From Bacteroidales bacterium UBA1176 (GTDB lineage Bacteria; Bacteroidota; Bacteroidia; Bacteroidales; WCHB1-69), in assembly GCA_002311645.1 (NCBI GenBank), contig DBYW01000003.1, forward strand, positions 168,320 to 232,319: a stretch of 64,000 nt of DNA. Direction: 5' to 3'. The position numbers and the translations under genes were made by a program. Shown here in pieces: positions 1 through 9,247 of the stretch. How positions within the stretch are numbered: the first letter of the stretch is position 1; each line of letters starts with the position of its first letter. The notes under the pieces are model-generated. The model did not search any database. It was not told where the DNA came from and saw only the letters and a list, made by a program, of their open reading frames with translations.

Positions 1-496
1 TAGCGACGACCAGCAAGCCGGAGGTGTTTTTGTCGATGCGATGCACTAACAGCGGACGAACAGGCGAGCCATCGGGCAACTGCTGCTTGCCCAGATAGTG
101 ATAGAGGGCATTGACCATAGTACCCGTATAGTTGCCATATGCAGGGTGCACCACCATGCCCGCCGCCTTGTTGACAATCAGCAGGTCATCGTCTTCGTAT
201 GGAATATCGAGCGGAATGTCTTCCGGCAAGATTTCCGTGTCACGCGGAGGGTTGGGCATGAGCACGGAGATGATATCGTTAGGATGGACCTTGTAGTTCT
301 GCTTCTCCGCCTTGCCGTTCACAAGTATGCAGCCAGCCTTGGCCGCTTGCTGAATCTTGCTGCGGGAGGTATGGCGCATGATATTAAACAGGTATTTGTC
401 GATGCGCAACAACTCCGTGCCGGGGTCAACGACAAAGCGAAAATGTTCGTATAGTTCGTTGGCTTCCTGCTGGGGCGTTTCTTCGATCTCTTGCAT
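1..496 (-). CDS. rluD: RluD-type 23S rRNA pseudouridine synthase (partial, C-terminus beyond window)
   Basis: The gene is read leftwards from an ATG at 496 and runs off the window edge, so about 165 N-terminal residues are visible. They show an S4-like RNA-binding segment (LRIDKYLFNIM, then ILVNGK) followed by the start of the catalytic domain with DIPYEDDDLLIVNKAAG and the diagnostic HRIDKNTSGLL motif, whose Asp is the catalytic residue in the RluA/RluD family. Family members convert uridines of 23S rRNA to pseudouridine in the cytoplasm. The start lies 6 bp after the stop of the upstream minus-strand gene, so the two are probably cotranscribed. Choosing RluD over RluC or RluA rests on the N-terminal S4 domain and general resemblance; the C-terminal half would be needed to be certain. 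Confidence 0.85.
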   Translation of the reverse strand, partial: MQEIEETPQQEANELYEHFRFVVDPGTELLRIDKYLFNIMRHTSRSKIQQAAKAGCILVNGKAEKQNYKVHPNDIISVLMPNPPRDTEILPEDIPLDIPYEDDDLLIVNKAAGMVVHPAYGNYTGTMVNALYHYLGKQQLPDGSPVRPLLVHRIDKNTSGLLVVA

Positions 497-502
497 AGTG
501 CG

Positions 503-2956
503 CTAACGGTTACAAGCACGACACATGATGGTCTTCGCTTCCTCGTTTTCCAATACCACTACAGGCAATTTGTCAAAAAGGCCGCAAAGACGCGTGGGGT
601 TTTTATCGGCAGCCACCTTGACAGCCTTTGTGAAAAAAGGACTGAGATAGGTCTGCTCACGATGCGCGGCCATGGAAATGTAGGAGAAAATGAAGTCGTC
701 GGAGACAGTGGCATCGTCCAAGAATGGCTCCATCAAGGAGAGCGCATACATATAGTCGCGTTGCATGGCAAAGCGGGAGGCCAACTTGTAGGCATTTTGC
801 CAGCTATCCATCACTGGATTACGGATTTCCTTGATCTTCTGGAACGTAGAGGCCAACAATGCGGTGGTTTCCGTTGTGGCAGGAACGGAAGAGAGATAGT
901 CCACAATCTTCATCTGATACTCCATATTGATGGCGTTCACACGGTCCTTGGGGATGCCGGGCGTGGAGTAAAGTTTGTCGATATTGGCCTGCGTCTTGGT
1001 GATATCTGCCGTGGAAGTGATGTTTTTCTGGAAGACATCGCAAACGACAATGTTATACAACAGCTGCGCATTTGCGGTGTTGAGATTATAGATGGTGTTC
1101 ATCTCTGCCGACATGGCTTCAGTCAGCTTGGACGACAGGTAGTACTGCATATACAGGCGGTTGTTGAGCAGGGCCTGGTTCTCCTTGTTCTTCGGGATGA
1201 CCATATCCTTGAGTGGCCCGGTGGTGTAGTTGCCGGCCTCGACCTGACCTATGATATAATTCTCGATGGCCATGGCCAACGGACGGTTCTTTTCGGAGAG
1301 CACCTTGTTGAATTTCCAGACGGCGAAGGCCTGTTCACGCTGTTTGGTGTCAACCAGATAGTTGATGTGATATTTGATTTCATAGTAGCGGCACGGTGCA
1401 AGAAATGCGCTGTCCAGAGATTTGACGGCCCATGTGTCGCTCTTGAGCTGGCGTGCGCATTCGTCCAATGTAAGGAAACTCAAGTCGTAATAGGTTTCAT
1501 CGTTGACGATCTTTTTCTTGAAATCTTCCCAACAATAGTCGTACGTAACCGTCACCTGCGTGCCCGGATGCTTGGCCAAAATACTCTTTTTAAGGAAATC
1601 GACGCGTTTTTCCTGAATCTTCTGATAAGCGGCGTCCTTGTAATAATTGGGGGAGTTGTGGGCGATGATCTCAATACTGTTAAGTTGGTAATCCGGCACA
1701 TCAGAAGTGCCCAGTTTATCCTCGTATGCTGCGGTTGTATAATCCGTCTTCTTCAGCTCATACGGGAAGGTGACGCTAAAATCACCCTCCTCGGGGGCGA
1801 CGGTCCATTCGCCTTTGGGTTTAATACTGGTGAGATCTTTGATAAAGTTGACCTTCTCAGAGTAAGAGGCATTCTTTGTCTCGATGGCCTTCGGTATAAT
1901 CGTGCGGCAGACGCGGTTGCCCTCCTTGAGCACAAGGATATGGATGTCAAAATCATTGTCCTCGATGGTTTCCGGCACGTCGCAGATCTTGGCGATAAGT
2001 TTGCCCGACTTGAGGTTGGAATTCTCGTTGAGTTCCATGAGAGACTCGAAAGTAATGGGCTTGGTGACGGTGCCGCGATGGGAGAGGTCATAGTCGACCG
2101 TGGCATCGTCGCATTGATATTGTGAGTGCTGCACAAAGTCGAGAGCAATGGCATCACCCTCCTTGCCTATGAGTTTCTTCAGTCCTTTATAGTCGTCGCA
2201 GTTGAGATACACCTCGCCGTTTTTGTTCGCAGAGACCATCTCGGAGAGAGACTCCAGCCCTGGTTCGGCGGCGCATTTCTTGCACACTTTGTCGTCATAA
2301 GACTTCAATCCCGCCTGGCCCTTGGTATAGGGCACATTTCTGGCGCTGTAGGGGGGACGGTGTATGTTAAAGGTCCTGTCGTTGCCAAGCACGAACGAGA
2401 AATACATGTTTTTCATCATGTCGTCGGTGCGGAATCCTATGCCGAGGTAGGAATATTGCTTGTCAAGCAGCACCTCTGCGGTCTTGACGTTCTTGAGGAT
2501 GGTCTGCAGGGCGGCGAGACACAGATCGTAGTAAGAATACTCCGTTTCACCGAGATAGGCCTTCACCTTGGTCACCAGTTCATCGCCATTGCCGGACATG
2601 CCATATTTGCGCAGGCGATAGTAGGTGGTCTTGTAGGGTGCGTAGTTGTCAAGGGTTTTCTCGTCTTTCGAGCCTTGGAAGTCTGCCTGAAACGACGCGC
2701 ACGAGTCCAAGCGAATATCCGTTTTGAATGCGGGCAGGAAGCAAAACTGCGCCCGTGCGGCGTTGATCATGTCGGACATGCAACTGTACAGGATCCTCTC
2801 GTCATAGTTGTTCGGCGCGAAATTGCGGGAATACTTGACATTTTCCTGCAGCGGCTTCGGATCGAATCCAGCATAGGGACTTTCGGTCTGGGAAAACGAC
2901 ATATTGCTGATAAAGAGCAATATAGATATTAGCAGGAGGGTGATTTTTCTACTCAT
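503..2956 (-). CDS. Large exported protein with N-terminal CAP (SCP-like) domain, function unknown
   Basis: An 817-residue protein with a clear signal peptide (hydrophobic residues 5-20, cleavage near SFSQ). Residues about 50-190 look like a CAP/SCP domain: a helix of the form MINAARAQF, an A-rich helix with DSCASFQADF, a region predicted as the middle strand, and YSYLGIGFR followed by YFSFVLG near the end, as in extracytoplasmic CAP proteins. The remaining 600 residues are not recognised; residues 540-800 are helix-rich and may be TPR-like. It probably acts in the periplasm or at the cell surface. It precedes rluD by 6 bp on the same strand. CAP domain assignment is by eye, and the exact fold of the C-terminal part is open. 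Confidence 0.7.
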   Translation of the reverse strand: MSRKITLLLISILLFISNMSFSQTESPYAGFDPKPLQENVKYSRNFAPNNYDERILYSCMSDMINAARAQFCFLPAFKTDIRLDSCASFQADFQGSKDEKTLDNYAPYKTTYYRLRKYGMSGNGDELVTKVKAYLGETEYSYYDLCLAALQTILKNVKTAEVLLDKQYSYLGIGFRTDDMMKNMYFSFVLGNDRTFNIHRPPYSARNVPYTKGQAGLKSYDDKVCKKCAAEPGLESLSEMVSANKNGEVYLNCDDYKGLKKLIGKEGDAIALDFVQHSQYQCDDATVDYDLSHRGTVTKPITFESLMELNENSNLKSGKLIAKICDVPETIEDNDFDIHILVLKEGNRVCRTIIPKAIETKNASYSEKVNFIKDLTSIKPKGEWTVAPEEGDFSVTFPYELKKTDYTTAAYEDKLGTSDVPDYQLNSIEIIAHNSPNYYKDAAYQKIQEKRVDFLKKSILAKHPGTQVTVTYDYCWEDFKKKIVNDETYYDLSFLTLDECARQLKSDTWAVKSLDSAFLAPCRYYEIKYHINYLVDTKQREQAFAVWKFNKVLSEKNRPLAMAIENYIIGQVEAGNYTTGPLKDMVIPKNKENQALLNNRLYMQYYLSSKLTEAMSAEMNTIYNLNTANAQLLYNIVVCDVFQKNITSTADITKTQANIDKLYSTPGIPKDRVNAINMEYQMKIVDYLSSVPATTETTALLASTFQKIKEIRNPVMDSWQNAYKLASRFAMQRDYMYALSLMEPFLDDATVSDDFIFSYISMAAHREQTYLSPFFTKAVKVAADKNPTRLCGLFDKLPVVVLENEEAKTIMCRACNR

Positions 2957-3070
2957 GGCACATTGTTTTTTTGCATTGTTTTTTGAGAAAGCAATAATAA
3001 TAAAAATTTGTCACACTCGCCACCCCGTTTCGGTGTGTTTTTACTGTTTATAACTTTTTTATAATTAATG

Positions 3071-3101
3071 GTTGAATGATATAAAAAAAAGTGTACTTTT
3101 G
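3071..3101 (+). promoter_or_regulatory. Promoter of rpmH
   Basis: A perfect Bacteroidota -7 box TACTTTTG lies at 3094-3101, with GTTG at 3071-3074 acting as the -33 element after a 19-bp spacer. Transcription would begin about 6-8 bp downstream, leaving a leader of roughly 35 nt before the rpmH ATG at 3142. Confidence 0.75.
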
Positions 3102-3141
3102 CGCCCTCAAAAAATGCAAGTAAAATAAACGTAATAGAAAG

Positions 3142-3300
3142 ATGAAAAGAACATTTCAACCCTCCAACGAGAGACGCAGAAACAAGCATGGTTTCAGAGA
3201 GAGAATGTCCACCGCCAACGGACGCCGCGTATTGGCTGCTCGCAGAGCGAAAGGACGCAAGAAGCTGACCGTTTCCGACGAGAGTCTGGGCAGAAAATAA
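3142..3300 (+). CDS. rpmH: 50S ribosomal protein L34
   Basis: A 52-residue highly basic protein beginning [18 protein letters not shown] and containing [20 protein letters not shown], the hallmark of L34 over its whole length. It is a component of the large ribosomal subunit. It has its own perfect -7 promoter upstream and a terminator-like hairpin about 25 bp after its stop, so it seems to be a single-gene unit. The usual neighbours rnpA and dnaA are not present here, which is common in Bacteroidota. Identification is secure from sequence alone. Confidence 0.97.
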   Translation: MKRTFQPSNERRRNKHGFRERMSTANGRRVLAARRAKGRKKLTVSDESLGRK

Positions 3301-3325
3301 TTCAGCCCATAGCGTTTTCAACAAT

Positions 3326-3356
3326 AAAAAGAAGGCTGACCGTCTTCTTTTTTTTG
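3326..3356 (+). terminator. Rho-independent terminator after rpmH
   Basis: AAGAAG and CTTCTT arms, extended by a G-C pair, flank a short GCTGACCGT-type loop and are followed by a run of nine or more T. The T run merges with the -7 box of the next gene, so termination and re-initiation are packed into about 40 bp. Confidence 0.65.
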
Positions 3357-3364
3357 TATTTTCG
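3357..3364 (+). promoter_or_regulatory. -7 box for the surA-like gene
   Basis: TATTTTCG matches the Bacteroidota -7 consensus TAnnTTTG at seven of eight positions, 49 bp before the ATG at 3413. No convincing -33 element is visible in the T-rich terminator sequence in front of it. Confidence 0.5.
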
Positions 3365-3412
3365 CCGCCCCTTTTTGACAAAAGGCAACAGACTTAACCA
3401 ACAACCTGTTCT

Positions 3413-4762
3413 ATGAAGAAGTTCGTCACTGTGTTCCTGCTTGCCACGTGCTGCCTCATAGCCTGCGCGCAAGGTGGCGGTGTGCCCGTCGACGGCATCG
3501 TCGCCGTCATCGGGAAGGACATCATCATGCAGTCTGACCTCGAGAAGCACTATCTCGACTACACCTCCCAGTTCAAGACTGTGGAAGACCCCTTCGAGAC
3601 CAAGTGCTACGTCTTGGAGACACTCGTCTTCAACAAGCTCATGGTCAACCAAGCCGACCTTGACAGCATAGAGGTTTCCGACGAGGAGGTGGACTACCGC
3701 ATCAACTCCCGCATCGCCTATTTCCTCCAGCAGGTGGGTGGCGACGAGAAGTTCATCGAGAACTATTTCCACAAGTCCATGGCTCAAATCAAGAAGGAGA
3801 TGCGCGAGATGATGTACGAGCAGGCGCTCATCGAGCAGGTGCAGTACAAAATCACCGGCAACATCACCATCACCCCGTCCGAAGTCAAGAAATTCGCCGC
3901 CGGCATTTCCACCGACAGCATGCCGATGGTGCCCACCTCCTACCAGTTCGGCGAGATTGTCAAGATTCCGCCCGTGAGCGACGAGGAGGTGGAAGCTGTC
4001 AAGAAGCGTCTCAACGAATACCGCGAGCGTATTCTGCGGGGCGAGAAAATCTCCATGTTGGCACGTCTCTACTCCGATGACCCAGGCAGCGCCTCCAAGG
4101 GCGGTGACCTCGGCTTCGTGGAACGCGGCACCCTCTACCCCGAGTTCGAGGCGGCCGCCTTCAACCTCAAATCAGGCGAAGTTTCCCAAATCGTCAAGAC
4201 CCAAGCCGGCTACCACATCATCCAGATGATTGAGCGCAGGGGCGAGTCCATCCACGTGGCCCACATCCTCATCCAACCCAAGCCCTCCACCGACGAGCAG
4301 GTCCGCGCCATCACATACCTCGACAGCGTACGCGCCATCATCGTCAACGAAAAACTCGACATCGACCAGGCCGCCAAACGTTTCTCCGAAGGATCCTCCC
4401 GGGAAAACGGCGGACTTGCAGTCAACCCCTACACCAACTCCAACAGTTTTGACAAGCAATCCCTCGACGAAACGACCTTCATGACACTCAACAAGCTCAT
4501 CCCCGGCGAGTATTCCGAATGCGTGCCCTTCGTCAACGACGACGGTGTCATGGCCTATCGCCTTCTCTACCTCAAGGAGAAAGTGGCCGAACACAAGGCC
4601 AACATCGTGGAGGACTACGACATGATCAAGAACGCCGCCCTTGAAGAGAAGAAGTACAACGCCCTCCAAAAATGGGTCGTCGACAAAGTGAAAGTCACCA
4701 GCATTAAATTAAGTGAACAATATAAGGACTGCGATTTCGTTACCAAATGGCAGATTCCGTAA
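3413..4762 (+). CDS. SurA-like periplasmic peptidyl-prolyl cis-trans isomerase (parvulin)
   Basis: A 449-residue exported protein. It has a signal peptide (residues 1-20, ending CLIACAQ; a Cys there could also make it a lipoprotein), then a SurA N-terminal chaperone-type segment starting VDGIVAVIGKDIIMQSDLE. Two parvulin rotamase domains follow: about 170-275 (GEIVKIP, LARLYSDDPGSASKGGDLGFV, AGYHIIQMIERR) and about 280-390 (VAHILIQPKP, AKRFSEGSSRENGGLAV). SurA-family proteins escort unfolded outer-membrane proteins through the periplasm and isomerise prolyl bonds. The layout matches SurA/PpiC proteins of Bacteroidota. It is followed after 16 bp by the MoxR gene, probably in the same transcript. 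Confidence 0.88.
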   Translation: MKKFVTVFLLATCCLIACAQGGGVPVDGIVAVIGKDIIMQSDLEKHYLDYTSQFKTVEDPFETKCYVLETLVFNKLMVNQADLDSIEVSDEEVDYRINSRIAYFLQQVGGDEKFIENYFHKSMAQIKKEMREMMYEQALIEQVQYKITGNITITPSEVKKFAAGISTDSMPMVPTSYQFGEIVKIPPVSDEEVEAVKKRLNEYRERILRGEKISMLARLYSDDPGSASKGGDLGFVERGTLYPEFEAAAFNLKSGEVSQIVKTQAGYHIIQMIERRGESIHVAHILIQPKPSTDEQVRAITYLDSVRAIIVNEKLDIDQAAKRFSEGSSRENGGLAVNPYTNSNSFDKQSLDETTFMTLNKLIPGEYSECVPFVNDDGVMAYRLLYLKEKVAEHKANIVEDYDMIKNAALEEKKYNALQKWVVDKVKVTSIKLSEQYKDCDFVTKWQIP

Positions 4763-4778
4763 AAACCAGTAACAAACT

Positions 4779-5759
4779 ATGGATTTGAACACAAAAAACG
4801 ACGTGGAAGCCATTGAGGCTTTCGTTGACAAATACAAACAGTTGCGCCGCGAGATTGCCAAGGTCATCGTGGGACAGGACGAAGTGGTGAAGAACATTCT
4901 CATGGCCATGTTCAGCCGCAGCCATGCCCTCCTGATCGGCGTGCCCGGCCTGGCCAAGACGTTGATGATCACCACCATCGCCAAGGCCGTGGACATGAGC
5001 TACAACCGTATCCAGTTCACGCCCGACCTGATGCCATCCGACATCATGGGCGCGGAGATCCTGGATGACAGCCGCAACTTCAAATTCGTCAAAGGCCCCA
5101 TTTTCGCCAACATCGTTCTGGCCGACGAGATCAACCGTACGCCGCCCAAAACGCAATCCGCACTGCTGGAAGCCATGCAGGAACGTTCCGTCAGTATGAA
5201 CGGCACCACCTACGCCTTGCCCGACCCGTTCTTCGTGTTGGCCACCCAGAACCCCATCGAGCAAGAGGGCACCTACCCGCTGCCGGAAGCCCAGCAGGAC
5301 CGTTTCATGTTCAACATCATGCTCGACTACCCTTCCATGGAGGAGGAGCAGCAAATCGTGAAGAGCACCATCCATGGTGCCATGCAGGAGCCTGACCGCG
5401 TGCTCACCGTGGAAGACATCATCTTCTATCAAAAGCTGTTGCAGAAGATCCCCGTTCCGGAGAACGTCTACCGTTACGCCGTGAAGCTCTCCACGCTCAC
5501 CCGTCCCGGCACAGCCCTTGCCCACCCTTGGGCCAACGACTACCTTTCCTGGGGCGCCGGCCCGCGCGCATCCCAGTTCCTGATCATCGGCGCCCGCACC
5601 CACGCCGTGCTCGACGGCAAGTACTCGCCCGATATCGAAGACGTAAAAGCTGTGGCATACAACATCTTACGTCACCGTATCATCAAAAACTACAAGGCCG
5701 AAGCCGAAGGCATCACCGTCGAGCAGGTCATCGACAAGCTTCTCGCGGCCGCTGAATAG
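4779..5759 (+). CDS. MoxR-family AAA+ ATPase
   Basis: A 326-residue cytoplasmic AAA+ protein. Walker A is GVPGLAKT at residues 54-61, Walker B is IVLADEINR with the MoxR-typical continuation TPPKTQSALLEAMQE, sensor 1 is FVLATQNPIEQEGTYPLPEAQQDRF (quoted in parts: FVLATQNP, then EQEGTYPLPEAQ), and the C-terminal AAA lid follows. MoxR ATPases act as chaperones for assembly of other complexes, usually with VWA or DUF58 partners encoded next door. Here the neighbour is a histidine kinase instead, 6 bp downstream, and no DUF58 or VWA gene is visible. Family assignment is secure; the client is unknown. Confidence 0.92.
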   Translation: MDLNTKNDVEAIEAFVDKYKQLRREIAKVIVGQDEVVKNILMAMFSRSHALLIGVPGLAKTLMITTIAKAVDMSYNRIQFTPDLMPSDIMGAEILDDSRNFKFVKGPIFANIVLADEINRTPPKTQSALLEAMQERSVSMNGTTYALPDPFFVLATQNPIEQEGTYPLPEAQQDRFMFNIMLDYPSMEEEQQIVKSTIHGAMQEPDRVLTVEDIIFYQKLLQKIPVPENVYRYAVKLSTLTRPGTALAHPWANDYLSWGAGPRASQFLIIGARTHAVLDGKYSPDIEDVKAVAYNILRHRIIKNYKAEAEGITVEQVIDKLLAAAE

Positions 5760-5765
5760 CACCTC

Positions 5766-7265
5766 ATGAAAGACAATCTCCATGCCACCCGTTGGAAATG
5801 GCTGCTTTTTATCACGGCGGCCATCGTCTTTGTCTTCATACTTTTCTATTCCAACCGACTTATCGGCAACATCGCCCAAGAAGAACGCAAGCGTATCGAG
5901 ATCTGGGCTGGCGCCATCTCCTATAAAGCCCAGTTCGTCAACGAGACCGACCGGTTCTTCCGTTCCATCAAGGTTGACGTGGGCAACAACGCCCGCATTG
6001 TAGCCGGTGCCATCAAGAAGGTCACGGAGGCCTCCCTCGACGAGGACCTCACCTTCTACCAAGACATCATCTCCTCCAACACCTCCATCCCGATCATCGT
6101 CGCCAACCGCCGCGGGACAATCGACGCTGCCGTCAACCTGCCCGACTCCATCCAGGAAAAACACAACATCAGCGAACTCGGCGAAGCGCTCCAGGGGTTC
6201 GACAGCATCCGTCTTGCCTACTACGGACGCGACTACGTGACCGTCTATTACCGGGAATCTCCCGCCGTGGTCGACCTCCACATTGTCATCGACACCCTCA
6301 TCCAATCCTTCTTCCAAGAGACAGTCATCAATTCCGCCTCCGTACCCGTCATCATCACCGACAGCACCCAGCACAACGTGCTCAACGCCGGCAACATCGA
6401 CACAGCCACATTGCAGGATCATGCAAAGCTGCAACAACGGCTGCAAAACATGAAGGCACAAACACCCCCCATCGAGCTGGATCTTGTTGATCATGGCAGA
6501 TGTTATGTTTTTTACGAGGAATCTTCAGTGTTGAAACAGCTCCGCTATTTCCCGTTCATCCAATTTGGATTCATCCTTATCTTTCTCATCATTGGATATT
6601 TACTGTTCAGCACCACCCGTCGCTCCGAGCAGAACCGCGTCTGGGTGGGCATGAGCAAGGAAACCGCCCACCAGTTGGGCACCCCCATCTCATCTTTGAT
6701 GGCCTGGACCGAATTGCTCAAGGAGATGCCCGTCGACCAATCCATTCCCACTGAAATCGAGAAGGATGTCCATCGCTTAGAGACCATTGCACAACGATTC
6801 TCCAAGATCGGCTCCGCGCCCGTGTTGGAGCCCAATGACTTGGTGACAATCATCGACGAATTCTCCCAATACTTGCAATCGCGCATCTCGTCGATGGTCA
6901 CCATCACGTTCCACAAGCCCGATCACGAAATAGTGCTGCCGCTGAACCGCTATCTCTTCGAATGGGTCATCGAGAATCTCTGCAAGAACTCGGTCGACGC
7001 CATGGACGGCAAAGGCTTCATCAACATTGACATCACTGAGGAGAAGAAAAAAGTCTACATAGACATCGAAGACACCGGCAAGGGCATGCCTGCCAAGGTG
7101 CAGAAGCGCATCTTCTCCCCCGGCTTCACCTCCAAGAGCCGTGGCTGGGGCCTGGGCCTGACATTGGCACGCCGCATCATCAACGAATACCACAAAGGCA
7201 AGCTGTTCGTAAAGTCCTCCATCATTGACAAAGGAACGGTGATGCGGATACAATTAAACAAATAG
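5766..7265 (+). CDS. Membrane-bound sensor histidine kinase
   Basis: A 499-residue two-pass sensor. TM1 is at about 12-30 (WLLFITAAIVFVFILFY), an extracytoplasmic sensing region spans about 35-255, and TM2 is at 263-285 (FIQFGFILIFLIIGYLLF). The cytoplasmic part has an atypical H-box around His302 (KETAHQLGTPISSL) followed by a HATPase domain with an N-box (ENLCKNSVDAMDGKG), G1 (DTGKGMP) and G2 (GWGLGLTLARRI). It would autophosphorylate on His302 and pass phosphate to a response regulator, but no regulator gene is visible nearby. It directly follows moxR (6 bp), suggesting cotranscription. The signal sensed is unknown. Confidence 0.9.
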   Translation: MKDNLHATRWKWLLFITAAIVFVFILFYSNRLIGNIAQEERKRIEIWAGAISYKAQFVNETDRFFRSIKVDVGNNARIVAGAIKKVTEASLDEDLTFYQDIISSNTSIPIIVANRRGTIDAAVNLPDSIQEKHNISELGEALQGFDSIRLAYYGRDYVTVYYRESPAVVDLHIVIDTLIQSFFQETVINSASVPVIITDSTQHNVLNAGNIDTATLQDHAKLQQRLQNMKAQTPPIELDLVDHGRCYVFYEESSVLKQLRYFPFIQFGFILIFLIIGYLLFSTTRRSEQNRVWVGMSKETAHQLGTPISSLMAWTELLKEMPVDQSIPTEIEKDVHRLETIAQRFSKIGSAPVLEPNDLVTIIDEFSQYLQSRISSMVTITFHKPDHEIVLPLNRYLFEWVIENLCKNSVDAMDGKGFINIDITEEKKKVYIDIEDTGKGMPAKVQKRIFSPGFTSKSRGWGLGLTLARRIINEYHKGKLFVKSSIIDKGTVMRIQLNK

Positions 7266-7355
7266 TCCGAATTCCCGGCACACCCAAATCCTCTCTTTTT
7301 CAAGAGAGACAACTACGGATAATCGCGATAGCGGCTAAGCTCCTGCCATTTCCAT

Positions 7356-9200
7356 TTACTCGACAGTCACTGATTTCGCGAGATTTCTTGGCTGGTCCAC
7401 GTCGCGTCCCTTGGCGATGGCGATATGATAGGCCAACAACTGCAAAGGGATGACAGAGAGCAGCGGGACAAAGCACTCTTCCGTATCGGGAATCTCGAAA
7501 TAGTAGTCGGAAAGGGCTTTCACATCGGTGTCGCCTTCCGTCACGACACTGATGATGCGCCCTTTTCGGGCCTTTATTTCCTGAATATTGCTGAGAATTT
7601 TCTCATAATGTCCACGTTTGGGCGCGATGACCACCACGGGCATCTCGTCATCGATGAGGGCTATGGGGCCGTGTTTCATTTCCGCAGCCGGATAACCTTC
7701 GGCGTGGATATAAGAGATTTCCTTGAGCTTGAGGGCGCCTTCGAGGGCCACCGGATAGTTGTATCCACGCCCGAGGTAGATGAAATTGCGAGCGTATGTG
7801 AACACCTTGGCGATGTCGGAGATAGTCTTGTCTTGTTCCAAGATTTTTGCAATTTTTCCCGGAATATGCTGCAATTCCTGGACCAGGACGCGCTCTCTTT
7901 CAGCCGAAAGAGTCCCTTTTTCACGAGCGATGCTGAGGGCCAGCAAGAAGAGCGTGGAGACTTGGGCCGTGAACGCCTTGGTGGAAGCCACGCCGATTTC
8001 AGGTCCGGCGTGTGTATAGCATCCTGTGTCGGTAGCGCGCGGGATGGACGACCCCACCACATTGCAGATACCGAAGAGCAGTGCGCCGGATGACTTGGAA
8101 AGCTGGATGGCCGCAAGCGTGTCGGCGGTCTCGCCCGACTGGGAGATCGGGATAACCACATCATCAGGATAGAGCACGGGGTTGCGATAGCGGAACTCGG
8201 AGGAGTACTCGACCTCGACGGGCACGCGCGCCAATTCCTCAATGATGTACTTGCCGATGAGGCCGGCATGCCAGGACGTGCCGCACGCACAGATGATGAT
8301 CCGGCGCGCATTGAGCAGCCGTTTCCGGAAGTCAATGACGCCGGAGAGCTTCACCTCACCCGTCTCGACATTAAGACGGCCTTGCATGGAGGTTCGCAGC
8401 GTGTCGGGCTGCTCGAATATCTCCTTGAGCATGAAATGCGGGAACCCGCCCTTCTCAATCTGGCTCAAGTCCAACTGCAGGCGCTGGATGACGGGCGTTT
8501 GTTCCACGTTGCGCAGGTCAACAATCCTCAGATCCTTTCCTCTTTCCATGAAGGCTATTTGTTCCTCATCAAGATAGACCACCCTGTCGGTATACTCGAT
8601 GATGGGGGTGGCATCGGAGCCTAAGAGGTATTCGTCGTCGCCGACGCCGATGATGAGCGGGCTGCCCTTGCGGGCTGCGATCATCCTGTCAGGGTGTTCC
8701 TTGTCGATGATGACGATGGCATACGCGCCCGTGAGCGTGTTGAGTGCCAAGGGCACCGCCTCCTCCAACGACATCTTGTGGGAATCCATAACATATTGTA
8801 CAAGCTGCACAATAACCTCCGTGTCCGTATCGCTCTGAAAATGGTAGCCCATGGCAAGCAACTGCGTTTTGAGGGACTGGTAGTTCTCGATGATGCCGTT
8901 GTGGATGAGCGCGAGGTTCTTGGATTCCGACCAATGGGGATGTGCATTGCGGTCGCTGGGCTCGCCGTGCGTGGCCCAACGGGTGTGCGCGATGCCCACG
9001 GTGCCGGTAGTGTCCTTGTCGGCCACAAGCGCCTCCAAGTCCTTAACCTTGCCTTTGGTTTTGTACACGGAAAGTTGTCCGTTGTCGTTCACGAGGGCAA
9101 GTCCCGCGCTGTCATAGCCGCGGTATTCAAGACGAGTGAGCCCTTTGATGAGTATCGGGGAAGCCTGCCGATGGCCGATGTATCCTACAATTCCACACAT
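7356..9200 (-). CDS. glmS: Glutamine-fructose-6-phosphate aminotransferase (isomerizing)
   Basis: A 614-residue protein. I place the start at the ATG at 9200 because it gives the mature N-terminus MCGIVGYIG, in which Cys2 is the catalytic nucleophile of the glutaminase domain; a longer open frame to 9272 has no support and crosses the promoter. Residues 2-220 form the class II glutaminase domain (GIAHTRWATHG, HNGIIEN, SDTDTEVI). Two SIS sugar-isomerase domains follow (CGTSWHAG, ISQSGETADT, STKAFTAQ), and the C-terminus is PRNLAKSVTVE. The enzyme makes glucosamine-6-phosphate for peptidoglycan and LPS. No glmS ribozyme is expected or seen. Confidence 0.97.
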   Translation of the reverse strand: MCGIVGYIGHRQASPILIKGLTRLEYRGYDSAGLALVNDNGQLSVYKTKGKVKDLEALVADKDTTGTVGIAHTRWATHGEPSDRNAHPHWSESKNLALIHNGIIENYQSLKTQLLAMGYHFQSDTDTEVIVQLVQYVMDSHKMSLEEAVPLALNTLTGAYAIVIIDKEHPDRMIAARKGSPLIIGVGDDEYLLGSDATPIIEYTDRVVYLDEEQIAFMERGKDLRIVDLRNVEQTPVIQRLQLDLSQIEKGGFPHFMLKEIFEQPDTLRTSMQGRLNVETGEVKLSGVIDFRKRLLNARRIIICACGTSWHAGLIGKYIIEELARVPVEVEYSSEFRYRNPVLYPDDVVIPISQSGETADTLAAIQLSKSSGALLFGICNVVGSSIPRATDTGCYTHAGPEIGVASTKAFTAQVSTLFLLALSIAREKGTLSAERERVLVQELQHIPGKIAKILEQDKTISDIAKVFTYARNFIYLGRGYNYPVALEGALKLKEISYIHAEGYPAAEMKHGPIALIDDEMPVVVIAPKRGHYEKILSNIQEIKARKGRIISVVTEGDTDVKALSDYYFEIPDTEECFVPLLSVIPLQLLAYHIAIAKGRDVDQPRNLAKSVTVE

Positions 9201-9239
9201 AATGAGTTTGTTTTGTTTGGCTTTGAGTTTTAAAAATTG

Positions 9240-9247
9240 CAAAAATA
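9240..9247 (-). promoter_or_regulatory. -7 box of glmS
   Basis: On the minus strand the sequence reads TATTTTTG, a perfect TAnnTTTG, 40 bp upstream of the glmS ATG. TTTG (plus-strand CAAA at 9265-9268) could be the -33 element, although the 17-bp spacer is short. Confidence 0.65.

Noticed and set aside
491..2932. Long plus-strand frames opposite the CAP-domain gene
   Set aside because: They mirror the codon bias of the minus-strand gene, have no signal peptide, promoter or family resemblance, and the minus-strand frame has both a signal peptide and a domain.
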